Below are positions 43,601 to 51,124 of a stretch of 64,000 nt of DNA, one piece after another (positions within the stretch are counted from its first letter, which is position 1; every line of letters starts with the position of its first letter). Position numbers and translations under genes: made by a program. Below the pieces are notes generated by a model. The model did no database searches, had not been told where the DNA came from, and was given only the letters and a program-made list of their open reading frames with translations. Source of the stretch: Labilithrix sp. (lineage in GTDB: Bacteria; Myxococcota_A; Polyangia; Polyangiales; Polyangiaceae); contig JAHBWA010000005.1 in the NCBI GenBank assembly GCA_019637195.1, positions 1-64,000 of the forward strand, read 5' to 3'.

Positions 43601-44605
43601 GCGGTGCCCGGCGTCTACTACTACAGTCTCTTCACGCGCAACGCCGCCGGCGTGTACTCGTCGGTGGCGAACGTCACGGGCGAGATGTGCACCGTCTGCC
43701 GTATGACGGCGAGCAACGCCATCGTCGTTCCTGATGGGATGGCGAGCATGACCGTGAAGGCGTGGGGCGCCGGCGGCGGCGGCGGCTACGACCGTGACAT
43801 GGGCTATCGGAGCAGCGCCGGCGGCGGCGGCGGCTTCAGCTCGAGCACGACCGCGGTGAGCCCGGGCGAGACGTTCCGCGCGATCGTCGGCGGCGCAGGC
43901 TCGCTCGCGTTCGTTGGGGCCCCCGGAGAGGGATACAACGGCGTCGACGACATCGGACGCGGAGGCATCTCGGCCTGCCGCGACGGCGCGACCGGAGGCC
44001 AGATGTCGGGGGTCGTAAGGGTCCCGCTCTCGAGCGCGCCCCTCCCTCTCGCGATCGGCGACTGGCTCGCGATCGCCGGCGGTGGCGGCGGCGGTCACGG
44101 CTCGACCCGATCGACGGGCGCTGCGGGAGCCGGCGGCGGGATCGCCGGTCAGGCCGGTCAGCCCGTTCAGGGATACACTGCGATTGGTGGGACGGGCGGG
44201 CAGGGCGGCGTCGGCGGCACGGCCGGCAGCGATCCAAACCAAGACGGCACCGCCACCGCTGGCTCCAGCTGGAGCGACGGCGGACGGGGCGGCCGTGTCG
44301 ACTCCCGTTGGTACGGCTTCGGCGGGCCCGAGTGCGGCGGAGCCGGAGGCGGTGGCTACGGCGGCGGCGGCGGCAGCGCCCGACACGCCGACTTTGCCGC
44401 CGGCGGTGGCGGCGGCGGCGGTTACGCGCCGAACGGCGGCACGACGAGCGTAGGCAACTTCCAGGTCCCTGCGAACACGGCGGACCCCGACTACCCCGCG
44501 GGCTGGCACCCCGGCTACGGCGGCAACGCGGTCACTTGGGTCAACTGGGTCCCCACCAACATCGGCCTTGGGGGGAACGGCTACGTCGTCGTGCGGTTCC
44601 AGTGA
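40658..44605 (+). CDS. Giant lipoprotein: 11 EGF-like repeats, then two fibronectin-like plus ALK-type glycine-rich units
   Basis: The protein has 1315 residues with a lipobox (LFVLGC, C38). Residues about 76-534 are eleven EGF-like repeats; numbers 2-10 carry the calcium-binding D-[VI]-[DN]-E-C start and six cysteines each, with a repeat of about 41 residues. Next come a fibronectin-like segment (VGLHWKPPADPDWRNVRIVR) and a glycine-rich domain with AWGAGGGG, GETWRAMVG, VIAGGGGA, GYGGGGAG and AGGGGGGNY. The same pair is then repeated (IVLGWKLPPDAVDAIRIFR; AWGAGGGGG, GETFRAIVG, AIAGGGGGG, GYGGGGG, AGGGGGGGY). The glycine-rich part matches the ALK/LTK receptor glycine-rich domain pattern. It is a surface-anchored adhesin or structural protein by inference. 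It overlaps the next gene by TGATG. Confidence 0.9.
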   Translation: MNGSNPVRPATSPSAPQGGRARWGCFALLVGALFVLGCTQSTSGDEGSADSGAAEDASGARPDASVGPTDGGGATECAIGNGGCDPLATCTKTATGRTCTCPTGYTTADDGVTCDEIDECLVNNGGCSAAATCENTPGSRTCVCGRGYTTTDHGITCTDVDECLVANGGCSVNATCKNTPGSRTCTCLNGYASTDDGVTCTDVDECLVANGGCAANATCDNTLGARTCTCPNGYATADQGITCDDIDECLADNGGCAPNANCTNTPGARTCACPNGFTTNDEGVTCTDVDECLVDNGGCAPNATCTNTPGSRACACPNGYTTTDEGVTCTDIDECLVNNGGCSAAATCENTPGSRTCACAAGYTTTDAGLTCNDVNECLTDNGGCDARATCTNTLGSRICTCAAGWASTDGGATCDDVDECLTGNGGCDAHATCTNTIGSRACACDSGWRGPGTSCVDVDECLTGNGGCHVNATCTNTPGAHDCTCNAGYEGSGIACTDVDDCSPNPCNNGGTCTDRLLGFTCACRPDYYDATCSTYDPPPGPVIGFTYSEHGRVGLHWKPPADPDWRNVRIVRKTASAPASPTDGTVVYEGRERFVFDATAIVATAYHYAAYTYDDRGSVSTPARISFTPSWILRRFTASADVARDPQFPYFTVHAWGAGGGGRGANGGGGGYATSYGQILPGETWRAMVGRGGDYRGTGGYNGTEDIGRGGLDRDIYIPSGGQMSGFFRKPGSGVPTAISEWSVIAGGGGASGSLDAGMPGGGGGSPGSGVRPGLPGANGLGGASSVTQTAIAPGLAFADGGHGATTATCSATCGGPGGGGYGGGGAGRTVSARGNSWAGGGGGGNYARNANGLTSRTTNAGAYYAAEEDSPFYPTDGSDPARGGPANTGGRNGHVVVVLTRCPGNMGGPTCSDVTAGSAPVTELRASTGAIVLGWKLPPDAVDAIRIFRSTTAYATTPDDETVLVDVPGTETSFADPIAVPGVYYYSLFTRNAAGVYSSVANVTGEMCTVCRMTASNAIVVPDGMASMTVKAWGAGGGGGYDRDMGYRSSAGGGGGFSSSTTAVSPGETFRAIVGGAGSLAFVGAPGEGYNGVDDIGRGGISACRDGATGGQMSGVVRVPLSSAPLPLAIGDWLAIAGGGGGGHGSTRSTGAAGAGGGIAGQAGQPVQGYTAIGGTGGQGGVGGTAGSDPNQDGTATAGSSWSDGGRGGRVDSRWYGFGGPECGGAGGGGYGGGGGSARHADFAAGGGGGGGYAPNGGTTSVGNFQVPANTADPDYPAGWHPGYGGNAVTWVNWVPTNIGLGGNGYVVVRFQ
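40884..42260 (+). repeat. Tandem EGF-coding repeats
   Basis: About eleven tandem units of roughly 123 bases, each coding one EGF-like domain, lie inside the large lipoprotein gene. Units 2 and 7 share near-identical stretches (for example the code for NNGGCSAAATCENTPGSRTC), and units 5 and 6 are also very similar, which points to recent unequal recombination. Copy number is likely to vary between strains and to be fragile in assembly. Confidence 0.9.
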
Positions 44606-45276
44606 TGCGAAGGCCAGCGCGAGCACGAGCGTGGATCCTGTCGGCGGCGCTCGTCGCGTGCTCGAAAGAAGCGAAGCAAGAAGGAGCGAGCCCTCCGTCG
44701 GAGGCGAGCAGCGCTCTCGCCGGCGACGCGATGACCGCGCCCTCCGCGGCCGCCTTCGCCCCCGAGCCACCCGCCGCGAACGCGGACCTCGTGCGGCGCT
44801 TCCCCGACGAGGAGCGGCTCGACAATCCGAAGGAGCGGCTCGTCCACGGCCCGGCGATCGTCCGGCTCGATCCTGCGTCGACGCGGACGAGCGCGTTCTT
44901 GCCGTCGTCCACCGAGGTCGTGCTCGTCGCGCGCGCGAAGGTGGACGAGCGATCGTGGGTGCTCGTCAGCTATGGCAGCCCCTTCGACAGGACAGCCCGC
45001 CTGAACGGCTGGGTGCCCCACGAAACGCTCTCCGGCGAGCCTCCTCGCGATGCAGCCGACGGCGGCAGCCCCAAGACACCGAAGCCCGCCGCGCGCTGCG
45101 CCAAGGGAGAGGTGCTCGTCTGGGGAGAGGTCGCCACGTGCGAGCGCGCCTGCTCCGACGATTCAGGATGCAGAGGCGGAGAACGCTGCTTCGGCGTCGC
45201 TCCGGAGCTCGTGGGCGGCGGTCTCGGGAGGTTCGCGTCTTTCTGCGTCGGGCCGAAGAGCGGACCCGCAAAGTGA
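44605..45276 (+). CDS. Lipoprotein with SH3-like segment, coupled to the EGF-repeat gene
   Basis: The protein has 223 residues starting at the ATG within the TGATG overlap with the EGF-repeat gene. Lipobox ALVAC (C19). After an Ala/Pro linker, residues about 75-145 (TEVVLVARAKVDERSWVLVSYG ... RLNGWVPHETL) look like a bacterial SH3 domain. The C-terminal 60 residues hold six cysteines (CAKGEVLVWGEVATCERAC, CRGGERCFG), a small disulfide-rich knot. Tight coupling suggests it is made with, and may bind, the EGF/glycine-rich protein. It converges with an RCC1-type gene 12 bases away. Confidence 0.85.
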   Translation: MRRPARARAWILSAALVACSKEAKQEGASPPSEASSALAGDAMTAPSAAAFAPEPPAANADLVRRFPDEERLDNPKERLVHGPAIVRLDPASTRTSAFLPSSTEVVLVARAKVDERSWVLVSYGSPFDRTARLNGWVPHETLSGEPPRDAADGGSPKTPKPAARCAKGEVLVWGEVATCERACSDDSGCRGGERCFGVAPELVGGGLGRFASFCVGPKSGPAK

Positions 45277-45288
45277 CGCGCGTGCTCG

Positions 45289-47658
45289 TCACCAGCGGAC
45301 GAGCACCGGCGACGACGACATCGCCTCCCTGAACGTCGCATCGCCGAGCTGCCCGTCCTCGTTCCAGCCCCAACAGCGGACGGTGTTGTCGCTCCGCTGC
45401 GCGCAGACGTGATTCGCACCGGCGGCGACCGACGTGACGTTCGAGAGCCCGCCGATGGCGACGGGGACTTCGGAGGTCCAGATGGCGGGATCCCCGAGCA
45501 GACCAGCGGAGCTCAGTCCCCAGCAGCGAACGGAGCCATCGGCGAGGCGCGCGCAGGTGTACTGCTCACCGGCGACCACGGAGGTGGCCGCGGGAAGTCC
45601 TTCGAGCGCCCGCGGGGTCATCGGCATGTCCCACCACCCCGTGCCGGTCTGCCCGTGCTCACTGCTTCCCCAGCACGACGTGACGCCGTCGCTCGTGACG
45701 GCGCAGGTGTGGACGCCGCCCGCGGCGACCGAGACGACGTCGCTGAGGTCGAGGACGGCGACGGGCAAGGACCATTCGCCCCACGTCCCGATCCCGAGCT
45801 GCGCGAAGCCGTTTGCGCCCCAGCAGCGGAGCGACCCGTCGCTCGCGACGATCGCGCACGTGTGGCTGCCGCCAGCCGCGACCGCGGTGACCGCCGGGAG
45901 GCCTTGAACGGCTACGGGCGAGCTCGACGGGATCGTCGTGCCGCTTCCGAGCTGACCGCTGCTGTTGTCGCCCCAACATTGGACGGCGCCGTTCGCGACG
46001 GCGCAGGTGTAGTTGCCGCTCGCCGCGATCGCGGTCACGCCCGTGAGCCCGGGGACCGGAACGGGAGAGCGGCGCGCGATCGTCGATCCGTCACCGAGCT
46101 GCCCCGCGGCGTTGGCTCCCCAGCAGTGGACGGCGCCGCCGTTCACGACCGCGCAGCTATGGGAGTTGCCCGCAGCGATCGCGACGACGCCACCGAGACC
46201 GGGGACGGTGACGAGAGAGCGGCGTTCGGCCGTCGACCCGTCGCCGAGCTGGCCGCTGCTGTTTCCGCCCCAGCAGCGGACGGTGCCGTCGAGCATGCGC
46301 GCGCACGTGTGGCGATAGCCGGCAGCGAGCTCGACCGCGCCCGCGCAGTCCGTCGAGTTCGGAGTGGTCGTCGTCTCACCGGGGACGGCGCACGCCTCGC
46401 ATCGTCGATTCGTCAGCGTGGTCCCGGCAGCGCTCATCTGCTCGCCCGGCACGCAGGTGCTCCAGGGCGTGCAGCTCGCGACGTTCTCGGTCGTGCTGAA
46501 GCTCTCCACGCACGTCACGCACGTCCGATTCGTCGTCGGGCTGCCGGTGTCCGCCACGACGGCGCTGCCTGGAGCGCAGACCGTCCAGGGCGCGCACGCG
46601 GTCTTGGTGTCGCCGTCGTGATCCCAGGTGCCGCTCGCGCACGTCTCCTTCGGCGTCGCGCCGCCCGGGCAGTACGCCCCCGGGTCGCAGGCCAGGCAGA
46701 CCGGCGGTGAGCTCGGCGTCGCCGCGGCCGTCTGCTCCGTCCCGGCGGCGCAAGCTCCGGCGGGCAGACACTGCAGCTGGTTCGGCGACGACGCGTACGT
46801 CCCTCCCCCGCACGGGGTGCACCGCCGATCGGCGATCGGGCTCGGCTGCTCGTCGACGAAGTTGCCCGGAGCGCAGTCGCTCCAGGGCGCGCACGCCGGC
46901 GCGTTCGACGTCGACGCGAAGGTGCCGGTCGCGCAGTCGGTGCACGTCCTGTCGACGGCCGTGCCGCCGTCTTCCGCGACGGCCTGACCTGCGACGCACA
47001 CGGTCTTCGGGACGCAGGCCGTCGCCGGCGAGCCGTCGTCGTCCCAGGTCCCGGCGGCGCAGCTCGCCTTCGGAGCAGCGCCGCCCGCGCAGTGAGTGCC
47101 GGGTGGACACGGAACGCAGACCGCGGGCACGAGCGGCGTCGCGGCGGCCGCTTGCTCGGTGCCCGCGGGGCACGCGCCGGCGGGCAAGCAGCTCGATTGA
47201 TTCGCCGACGGCGCGAACGTCCCGGCGGCGCAGCGCGCGCACTGCCGATCGGCGGAGGCCGAGGGCGCGGCCGTGACGAAGGTCCCGGCGGCGCAGTGGC
47301 GCCAGGTGGTGCAACCGGTGGCGTTCGAGGTCGCGCTGAAGGTGCCGCTCGGACACCCGACGCACCTCCTGTCCGCCTTGGCCGAGGGCACCTCCGCGGC
47401 GTACGTCCCTGGCTCGCACTCCGTCCATGCCGCGCAATCCGTCGTCGGATCGCCGTCGTGGTCCCACGTCCCGTCGGCGCACACGGGGACCGGAGCGCCG
47501 CTGTCCGCCGGCTCGCCGCCTCCCGCGTCGGTCGTCCCCGCACCGGCGCCCTCGCTGTCCGGCGCGTTCGAGGGATCGCCGCCGCATGCTCCGAGCGAGA
47601 GGACGAGCGTGGCGGCGACGACCTTGGCGGAAGCTGTCGTGATCCGAGGCAACTTCAT
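45289..47658 (-). CDS. Lipoprotein with Cys-rich ephrin-receptor/TNFR-like repeats and a seven-bladed RCC1 propeller (paralogue A)
   Basis: The protein has 789 residues; lipobox LSLGAC (C25). Residues about 60-450 are Cys-rich repeats of the GCC2/GCC3 (ephrin-receptor/TNFR-like) kind (CPSGTFSATSNATGC, CAAGTFVTAAPSASADRQC), punctuated by an acidic GTWDHDGDP/GTWDDDGSP element three times. Residues about 455-789 are seven RCC1 blades, each with HTCA...(R)CWG...GQLGDG, so each blade carries two cysteines likely to form a disulfide. It is probably a secreted ligand-binding or adhesion protein. The ATG at 47658 is preferred because the upstream site aligned with the EGF-gene start is ACG here. It is divergent from paralogue B. 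Confidence 0.92.
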   Translation of the reverse strand: MKLPRITTASAKVVAATLVLSLGACGGDPSNAPDSEGAGAGTTDAGGGEPADSGAPVPVCADGTWDHDGDPTTDCAAWTECEPGTYAAEVPSAKADRRCVGCPSGTFSATSNATGCTTWRHCAAGTFVTAAPSASADRQCARCAAGTFAPSANQSSCLPAGACPAGTEQAAAATPLVPAVCVPCPPGTHCAGGAAPKASCAAGTWDDDGSPATACVPKTVCVAGQAVAEDGGTAVDRTCTDCATGTFASTSNAPACAPWSDCAPGNFVDEQPSPIADRRCTPCGGGTYASSPNQLQCLPAGACAAGTEQTAAATPSSPPVCLACDPGAYCPGGATPKETCASGTWDHDGDTKTACAPWTVCAPGSAVVADTGSPTTNRTCVTCVESFSTTENVASCTPWSTCVPGEQMSAAGTTLTNRRCEACAVPGETTTTPNSTDCAGAVELAAGYRHTCARMLDGTVRCWGGNSSGQLGDGSTAERRSLVTVPGLGGVVAIAAGNSHSCAVVNGGAVHCWGANAAGQLGDGSTIARRSPVPVPGLTGVTAIAASGNYTCAVANGAVQCWGDNSSGQLGSGTTIPSSSPVAVQGLPAVTAVAAGGSHTCAIVASDGSLRCWGANGFAQLGIGTWGEWSLPVAVLDLSDVVSVAAGGVHTCAVTSDGVTSCWGSSEHGQTGTGWWDMPMTPRALEGLPAATSVVAGEQYTCARLADGSVRCWGLSSAGLLGDPAIWTSEVPVAIGGLSNVTSVAAGANHVCAQRSDNTVRCWGWNEDGQLGDATFREAMSSSPVLVRW

Positions 47659-47764
47659 CGTGTGCGTCTCTGTCGGGCGGTCCGGAGGGGTCCGTCGCAG
47701 GCCGAGCCGGGCTCACCCCGTTCGTTCGGAGCGTCGGCCCCGGATGTCGTGCGCAGACGTTCCT

Positions 47765-47858
47765 CGCCATTAGCTCACGGGGAGCGAGACGGACCTAGGC
47801 CTAGTTTAAGGCGTACTCCTCGGCCCTGCCGATCTGCGACGCTCCGGATAGCGACGTC
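47765..47858 (-). promoter_or_regulatory. Shared upstream element, copy B (between the two RCC1 genes)
   Basis: This is the inverted copy of 40527-40620 (84 of 94 bases identical, core 47765-47815). The palindrome CTAGGCCTAG at 47795-47804 lies 136 bases upstream of paralogue A (minus) and 86 bases upstream of paralogue B (plus), so one operator could serve both divergent genes. Relative to copy A, the aligned leader has lost the ribosome binding site (GGGGCC) and the start codon (ACG at 47725-47723). Confidence 0.75.
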
Positions 47859-47890
47859 TGCGGGCGTCGCGATGCGACGAGGATGCGATC

Positions 47891-50188
47891 ATGAAGGAAC
47901 GGGGCACGCGCGTTGGGTCGACGGCGACGGCGGTCTTTCTCGTCCTCGCGGGGGCGCGCGCTCTCGAAGGGTGCAGCGCGGAGCACGGGAGCCTCCCTGC
48001 CGACGCGAGCCTCCTCGACGAGGCGAGCCTCCCGAACGGCGACGGCGGAGCGCCGCCTCCCGACGCGGGCGGCGCGGGCTGCGCCGCCGGGACGTGGGAT
48101 CACGACGGAGACCCGAACACGGCCTGCGTCGCGTGGTCGACGTGCGGGGCAGGGACCTACGTGAGCGGCGTCCCCTCGGGCAGCTCCGACCGGACCTGCT
48201 CCGGGTGCCCGAGCGGTACCTTCAGCGCGACCACCAACGCTCCCGCGTGCGCCGTCTGGAGCACCTGCCCCGCCGGCAGCTTCGTGACGACGGCCGGAAC
48301 GGCCTCCGCCGATCGGCGTTGTGCCCCGTGCGCGGACGGCACGTACGCGTGGTCTGCGAATCAGTCGCGCTGCCTGCCGCCGGGCGAATGCGCAGCAGGC
48401 ACCGAACAGATCGCCGCTGCGGCCCCGCCCCTGCCCGCCGTCTGCGCTCCGTGTCCGATCGGGACCCATTGCGCCGGCGGGACCTCGCCGCGAGAGGAGT
48501 GCCCCGGCGGGACATGGGATCACGACGGCTCGCCAGCGACGGCGTGCGTCGCCAGGACGGCGTGCGTCGCGGGACAATCGGTCGCCGCCGAGGGCGGTGC
48601 TGCGGCGGATCGGGCTTGCACGCCGTGCGTGAGCGGCAGCTTCAGCGCGACCGCGAACGCCCCGCGGTGCGCGCGATGGCGGACCTGCGAAGCCGGCACC
48701 TTCGTCAGCACCGCCGGGAGCACGACCACCGACCAGCAATGCTCCGCCTGTCCGGACGGCCGGTACTCGTCGTCGTCGAATCAATCCACTTGCCAGGCTC
48801 CCGGCGCGTGCGCGCCCGGCACCGAGCAGATCGCCGCGAGCACGCCGACGTCGCCGGCGGTCTGCGCCCCTTGCGGAGCGGGGAGCCATTGCCCCGGCGG
48901 CGCGTCGCCGAGGCGAGCTTGCGCGACGGGCACCTGGGATCACGACGGCCGGGCCGACACCGCGTGCGTCGCTTGGTCGAGCTGCGCCGCCGGGAGCCAG
49001 GTCGCGACGAGTGGCAACGCGACGACGGACCGGACGTGCTCGGCATGTTCGAACGGCTTCAGCTCGACGTCGAACGCTGCGAGCTGCGCCGCGTGGACGA
49101 CGTGCGCGCCGAGCACGTACGTGACCGCCGACCCAACGCTCGTCGCGGATCGGCAGTGCGCGCCGTGCCCCGCCGGAGTCACGTCCACATCGCCGAACTC
49201 GACGGGCTGCTGGGGGGCCGTCGAGGTCGCCGGCGGCTACAACCACACCTGCGCGCGTTTGATCGATGGCTCCGTCTTCTGTTGGGGAGACGACACCTAC
49301 GGGCAGCTCGGCGACAGGCTCTCGGGGATCACTGCGCTCGCCGCCGGTGGCCATCACAACTGCGCGATCATGGCCGACACGACCGTTCGCTGCTGGGGAA
49401 GCAACGTGTGGGGTCAGCTCGGCGACGGAACGACGACCGGCGGCGCGGCTCCGGTCGGCGTCGCCGGCCTCACCGGCGTGGTCGCCGTCGCCGCGGGCGA
49501 CGGCCACACCTGCGCGAGCCTGAACGACGGTTCCCTTCGCTGCTGGGGACGAAACAACACCGGCGCCCTCGGCGATGGATCGACCACGAACCGTTCACTT
49601 CCGGTCGCCGTCCCTGGGGTGTTGGGCGTCACCAGCGTCGCCGTGGGCTCGGGTCATACGTGCGTGAGCCTGAACGATGGCACCGTTCGGTGTTGGGGCA
49701 GCAACGGCAGCGGCCAGCTCGGGAACGGGACGCTCTCCGGCGTCGTGGCGATCACGGCCGGTAGCTCGCACACGTGCGCGCTTCTCCAGGACGCTACGGT
49801 CCGCTGCTGGGGAGACAACGCGCTCGCGCAGCACGGAAGTGGTGCGGCATCGGAGGGAGGTCCGTCGCCGTCCGTCGTCCAGGGGCTCACGGGGGTGGTC
49901 TCACTCGCGGCGGGGGCCAATCACACCTGCGCTCGCGTCGCGGGCGGCTCGGCCTATTGCTGGGGCTACAACACGTCGTACCAGCTCGGCACCACCAGCT
50001 ATTCGTCGGGTCCGGCGGCCAAGGTGGCGTCACTGTCGGGCGTCGACGCCGTCGGCGGAGGCCTGGAGCACTCCTGCGCGGTGCTCGCGGATCGCTCGAT
50101 TCGCTGCTGGGGAGCAAACACCCGTGGCCAGCTCGGCAATCCGACGGCGGGTAGCTTCAGCGCCGCTCCACGTCTCGTCCTTTGGTAG
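47891..50188 (+). CDS. Lipoprotein with Cys-rich ephrin-receptor/TNFR-like repeats and a seven-bladed RCC1 propeller (paralogue B)
   Basis: The protein has 765 residues with a lipoprotein signal (ARALEGC, Cys near residue 28). It has the same layout as paralogue A: Cys-rich repeats (CPSGTFSATTNAPAC, CPDGRYSSSSNQSTC) with GTWDHDGDP, GTWDHDGSP and GTWDHDGRA elements, then seven RCC1 blades with HTCA...CWG cysteines. Two inter-blade linkers are about 15-17 residues shorter than the others, after blade 1 (GQLGDRLSGITAL) and after blade 4 (GQLGNGTLSGVVAI), which look like in-frame deletions of the outer loop. Divergent from paralogue A with 232 bases between starts. Confidence 0.92.
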   Translation: MKERGTRVGSTATAVFLVLAGARALEGCSAEHGSLPADASLLDEASLPNGDGGAPPPDAGGAGCAAGTWDHDGDPNTACVAWSTCGAGTYVSGVPSGSSDRTCSGCPSGTFSATTNAPACAVWSTCPAGSFVTTAGTASADRRCAPCADGTYAWSANQSRCLPPGECAAGTEQIAAAAPPLPAVCAPCPIGTHCAGGTSPREECPGGTWDHDGSPATACVARTACVAGQSVAAEGGAAADRACTPCVSGSFSATANAPRCARWRTCEAGTFVSTAGSTTTDQQCSACPDGRYSSSSNQSTCQAPGACAPGTEQIAASTPTSPAVCAPCGAGSHCPGGASPRRACATGTWDHDGRADTACVAWSSCAAGSQVATSGNATTDRTCSACSNGFSSTSNAASCAAWTTCAPSTYVTADPTLVADRQCAPCPAGVTSTSPNSTGCWGAVEVAGGYNHTCARLIDGSVFCWGDDTYGQLGDRLSGITALAAGGHHNCAIMADTTVRCWGSNVWGQLGDGTTTGGAAPVGVAGLTGVVAVAAGDGHTCASLNDGSLRCWGRNNTGALGDGSTTNRSLPVAVPGVLGVTSVAVGSGHTCVSLNDGTVRCWGSNGSGQLGNGTLSGVVAITAGSSHTCALLQDATVRCWGDNALAQHGSGAASEGGPSPSVVQGLTGVVSLAAGANHTCARVAGGSAYCWGYNTSYQLGTTSYSSGPAAKVASLSGVDAVGGGLEHSCAVLADRSIRCWGANTRGQLGNPTAGSFSAAPRLVLW

Positions 50189-50269
50189 GGAGCAGACGAT
50201 CCGAAGCTCACGCTCGATTGGCCCCGGCCTCCGCCCTGCTCTCGGTTCGCGAACGAGGGAGTTGTACAG

Positions 50270-50338
50270 ATGAAGTTTCGTATCGTTGCGCTGCTCTTGG
50301 CAGTCGATTGTGACCCGCGGAAGATCCGTCGCGCTTGA
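50270..50338 (+). CDS. Tiny lipoprotein-like peptide or signal-peptide remnant
   Basis: The ATG at 50270 opens 22 codons: MKFRIVALLLAVDC, then a short basic tail and TGA. The first 14 residues look exactly like a lipoprotein signal with a lipobox cysteine. It is either a very small lipoprotein or, more likely, the 5' remnant of a lost lipoprotein gene in a stretch that also holds a broken lipoprotein gene. There is no strong ribosome binding site. Confidence 0.35.
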   Translation: MKFRIVALLLAVDCDPRKIRRA

Positions 50339-50429
50339 TAGAACCCGCGCCACGACTACCTCACCGACAGCCGCAAACCATGAATCGGTGGACGACCTCG
50401 GCGGTCGGCTCATAGCCTCGGACACCGAA

Positions 50430-50996
50430 ATGAGCCGAATACCAAAGTGCACCTTGCGCTCGTGGGCGGTTCTGCCCCTGCTCATGGTGCTCACTGCGAG
50501 CTGCAAGAAGGGACCTCCAGACGATCGTGATCCCGACGCCGCTTCAGCCACCCGGCATCCTGCGAATGACGGTGAAGAACGTGATGGGGACGAAGCCCGC
50601 GTGGCGTGAGGTCTCGATCTCGGAGATCGCCCTGCGGGACGAATGGGACGAGGTCCACGTCCCGTTCGGGCACGGAGTAGGGCCCTCCCATGGAATGGAT
50701 CGATCGAGGTGAGCGGCGTCACGTTCCGCCAGAGAGAGACGAAGCACCTCGAATCGAGCCTCGATGCTCCGGTGATGAATGGCGTCGTCGAGGTTCAGTG
50801 GCCGGGCGCGACGACGTTCAAGACCATCCTCGGCGATTCCTCACAGGCCGCGAGGGCACCAATGACGGCGACGCTCATCCAGCTTGGCGGTGCGTGGCTC
50901 GTCGAACGAAGGCTGACTCTCAGCGGCGAAGGCTTGTTCGGAGAAGGCGCCGACGCCGTGCTCTGCGACCTCTCGGCGAAGAACTGCACCGAGTAG
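50430..50996 (+). pseudogene. Frameshifted lipoprotein gene
   Basis: The ATG at 50430 starts a lipoprotein signal (SWAVLPLLMVLTASC). The frame fails after about 50540. A second frame gives ILRMTVKNVMGTKPAWREVS, EIALRDEWDEVHVPFGHG (to about 50690). The original frame then resumes with SIEVSGVTFRQRETKHLESSLD, VVEVQWPGATTFKTILGD and WLVERRLTLSGEG, ending CDLSAKNCTE. Two compensating shifts separate three clearly coding pieces of one protein of about 185 residues. The family is unknown. The intergenic stretch 50189-50429 before it holds only the tiny peptide. Confidence 0.7.
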
Positions 50997-51012
50997 GATG
51001 AGGCCACGCTGA

Positions 51013-51026
51013 TCTGGCTAGCCAGA
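51013..51026. other. Perfect 14-base palindrome
   Basis: TCTGGCTAGCCAGA is its own reverse complement and lies 17 bases after the broken lipoprotein gene, between convergent genes. It has no loop and no T-tract, so it is a weak terminator candidate and could equally be a binding site. Confidence 0.4.
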
Positions 51027-51124
51027 GCCCTCCTGCGGCCCCGGTCTTCGAAGTGTGCAACGACTCGCCTGGACGAGGTCCGGGCGATCGCTGGCAGGAC
51101 GAACCGCTCAGGCTCGACCGACGA

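Noticed and set aside
42620-44605. Glycine-rich part considered as a PE_PGRS-like or silk-like low-complexity protein
   Set aside because: The ordered non-glycine blocks recur in both copies in the same order and match the ALK-type glycine-rich domain better than a simple GGX repeat.
40157-44770. A 1537-codon minus-strand open frame antisense to the EGF-repeat gene
   Set aside because: Its repeats mirror the EGF coding repeats and its composition is Arg/Val/Ala-rich without any recognisable domain. The plus strand has EGF, fibronectin-like and glycine-rich modules with a lipobox.
40527-47858. Inverted elements considered as terminal repeats of a transposon
   Set aside because: The inner genes are unrelated lipoproteins, there is no transposase or target-site duplication visible, and the similarity grades into gene leaders as expected for promoters.
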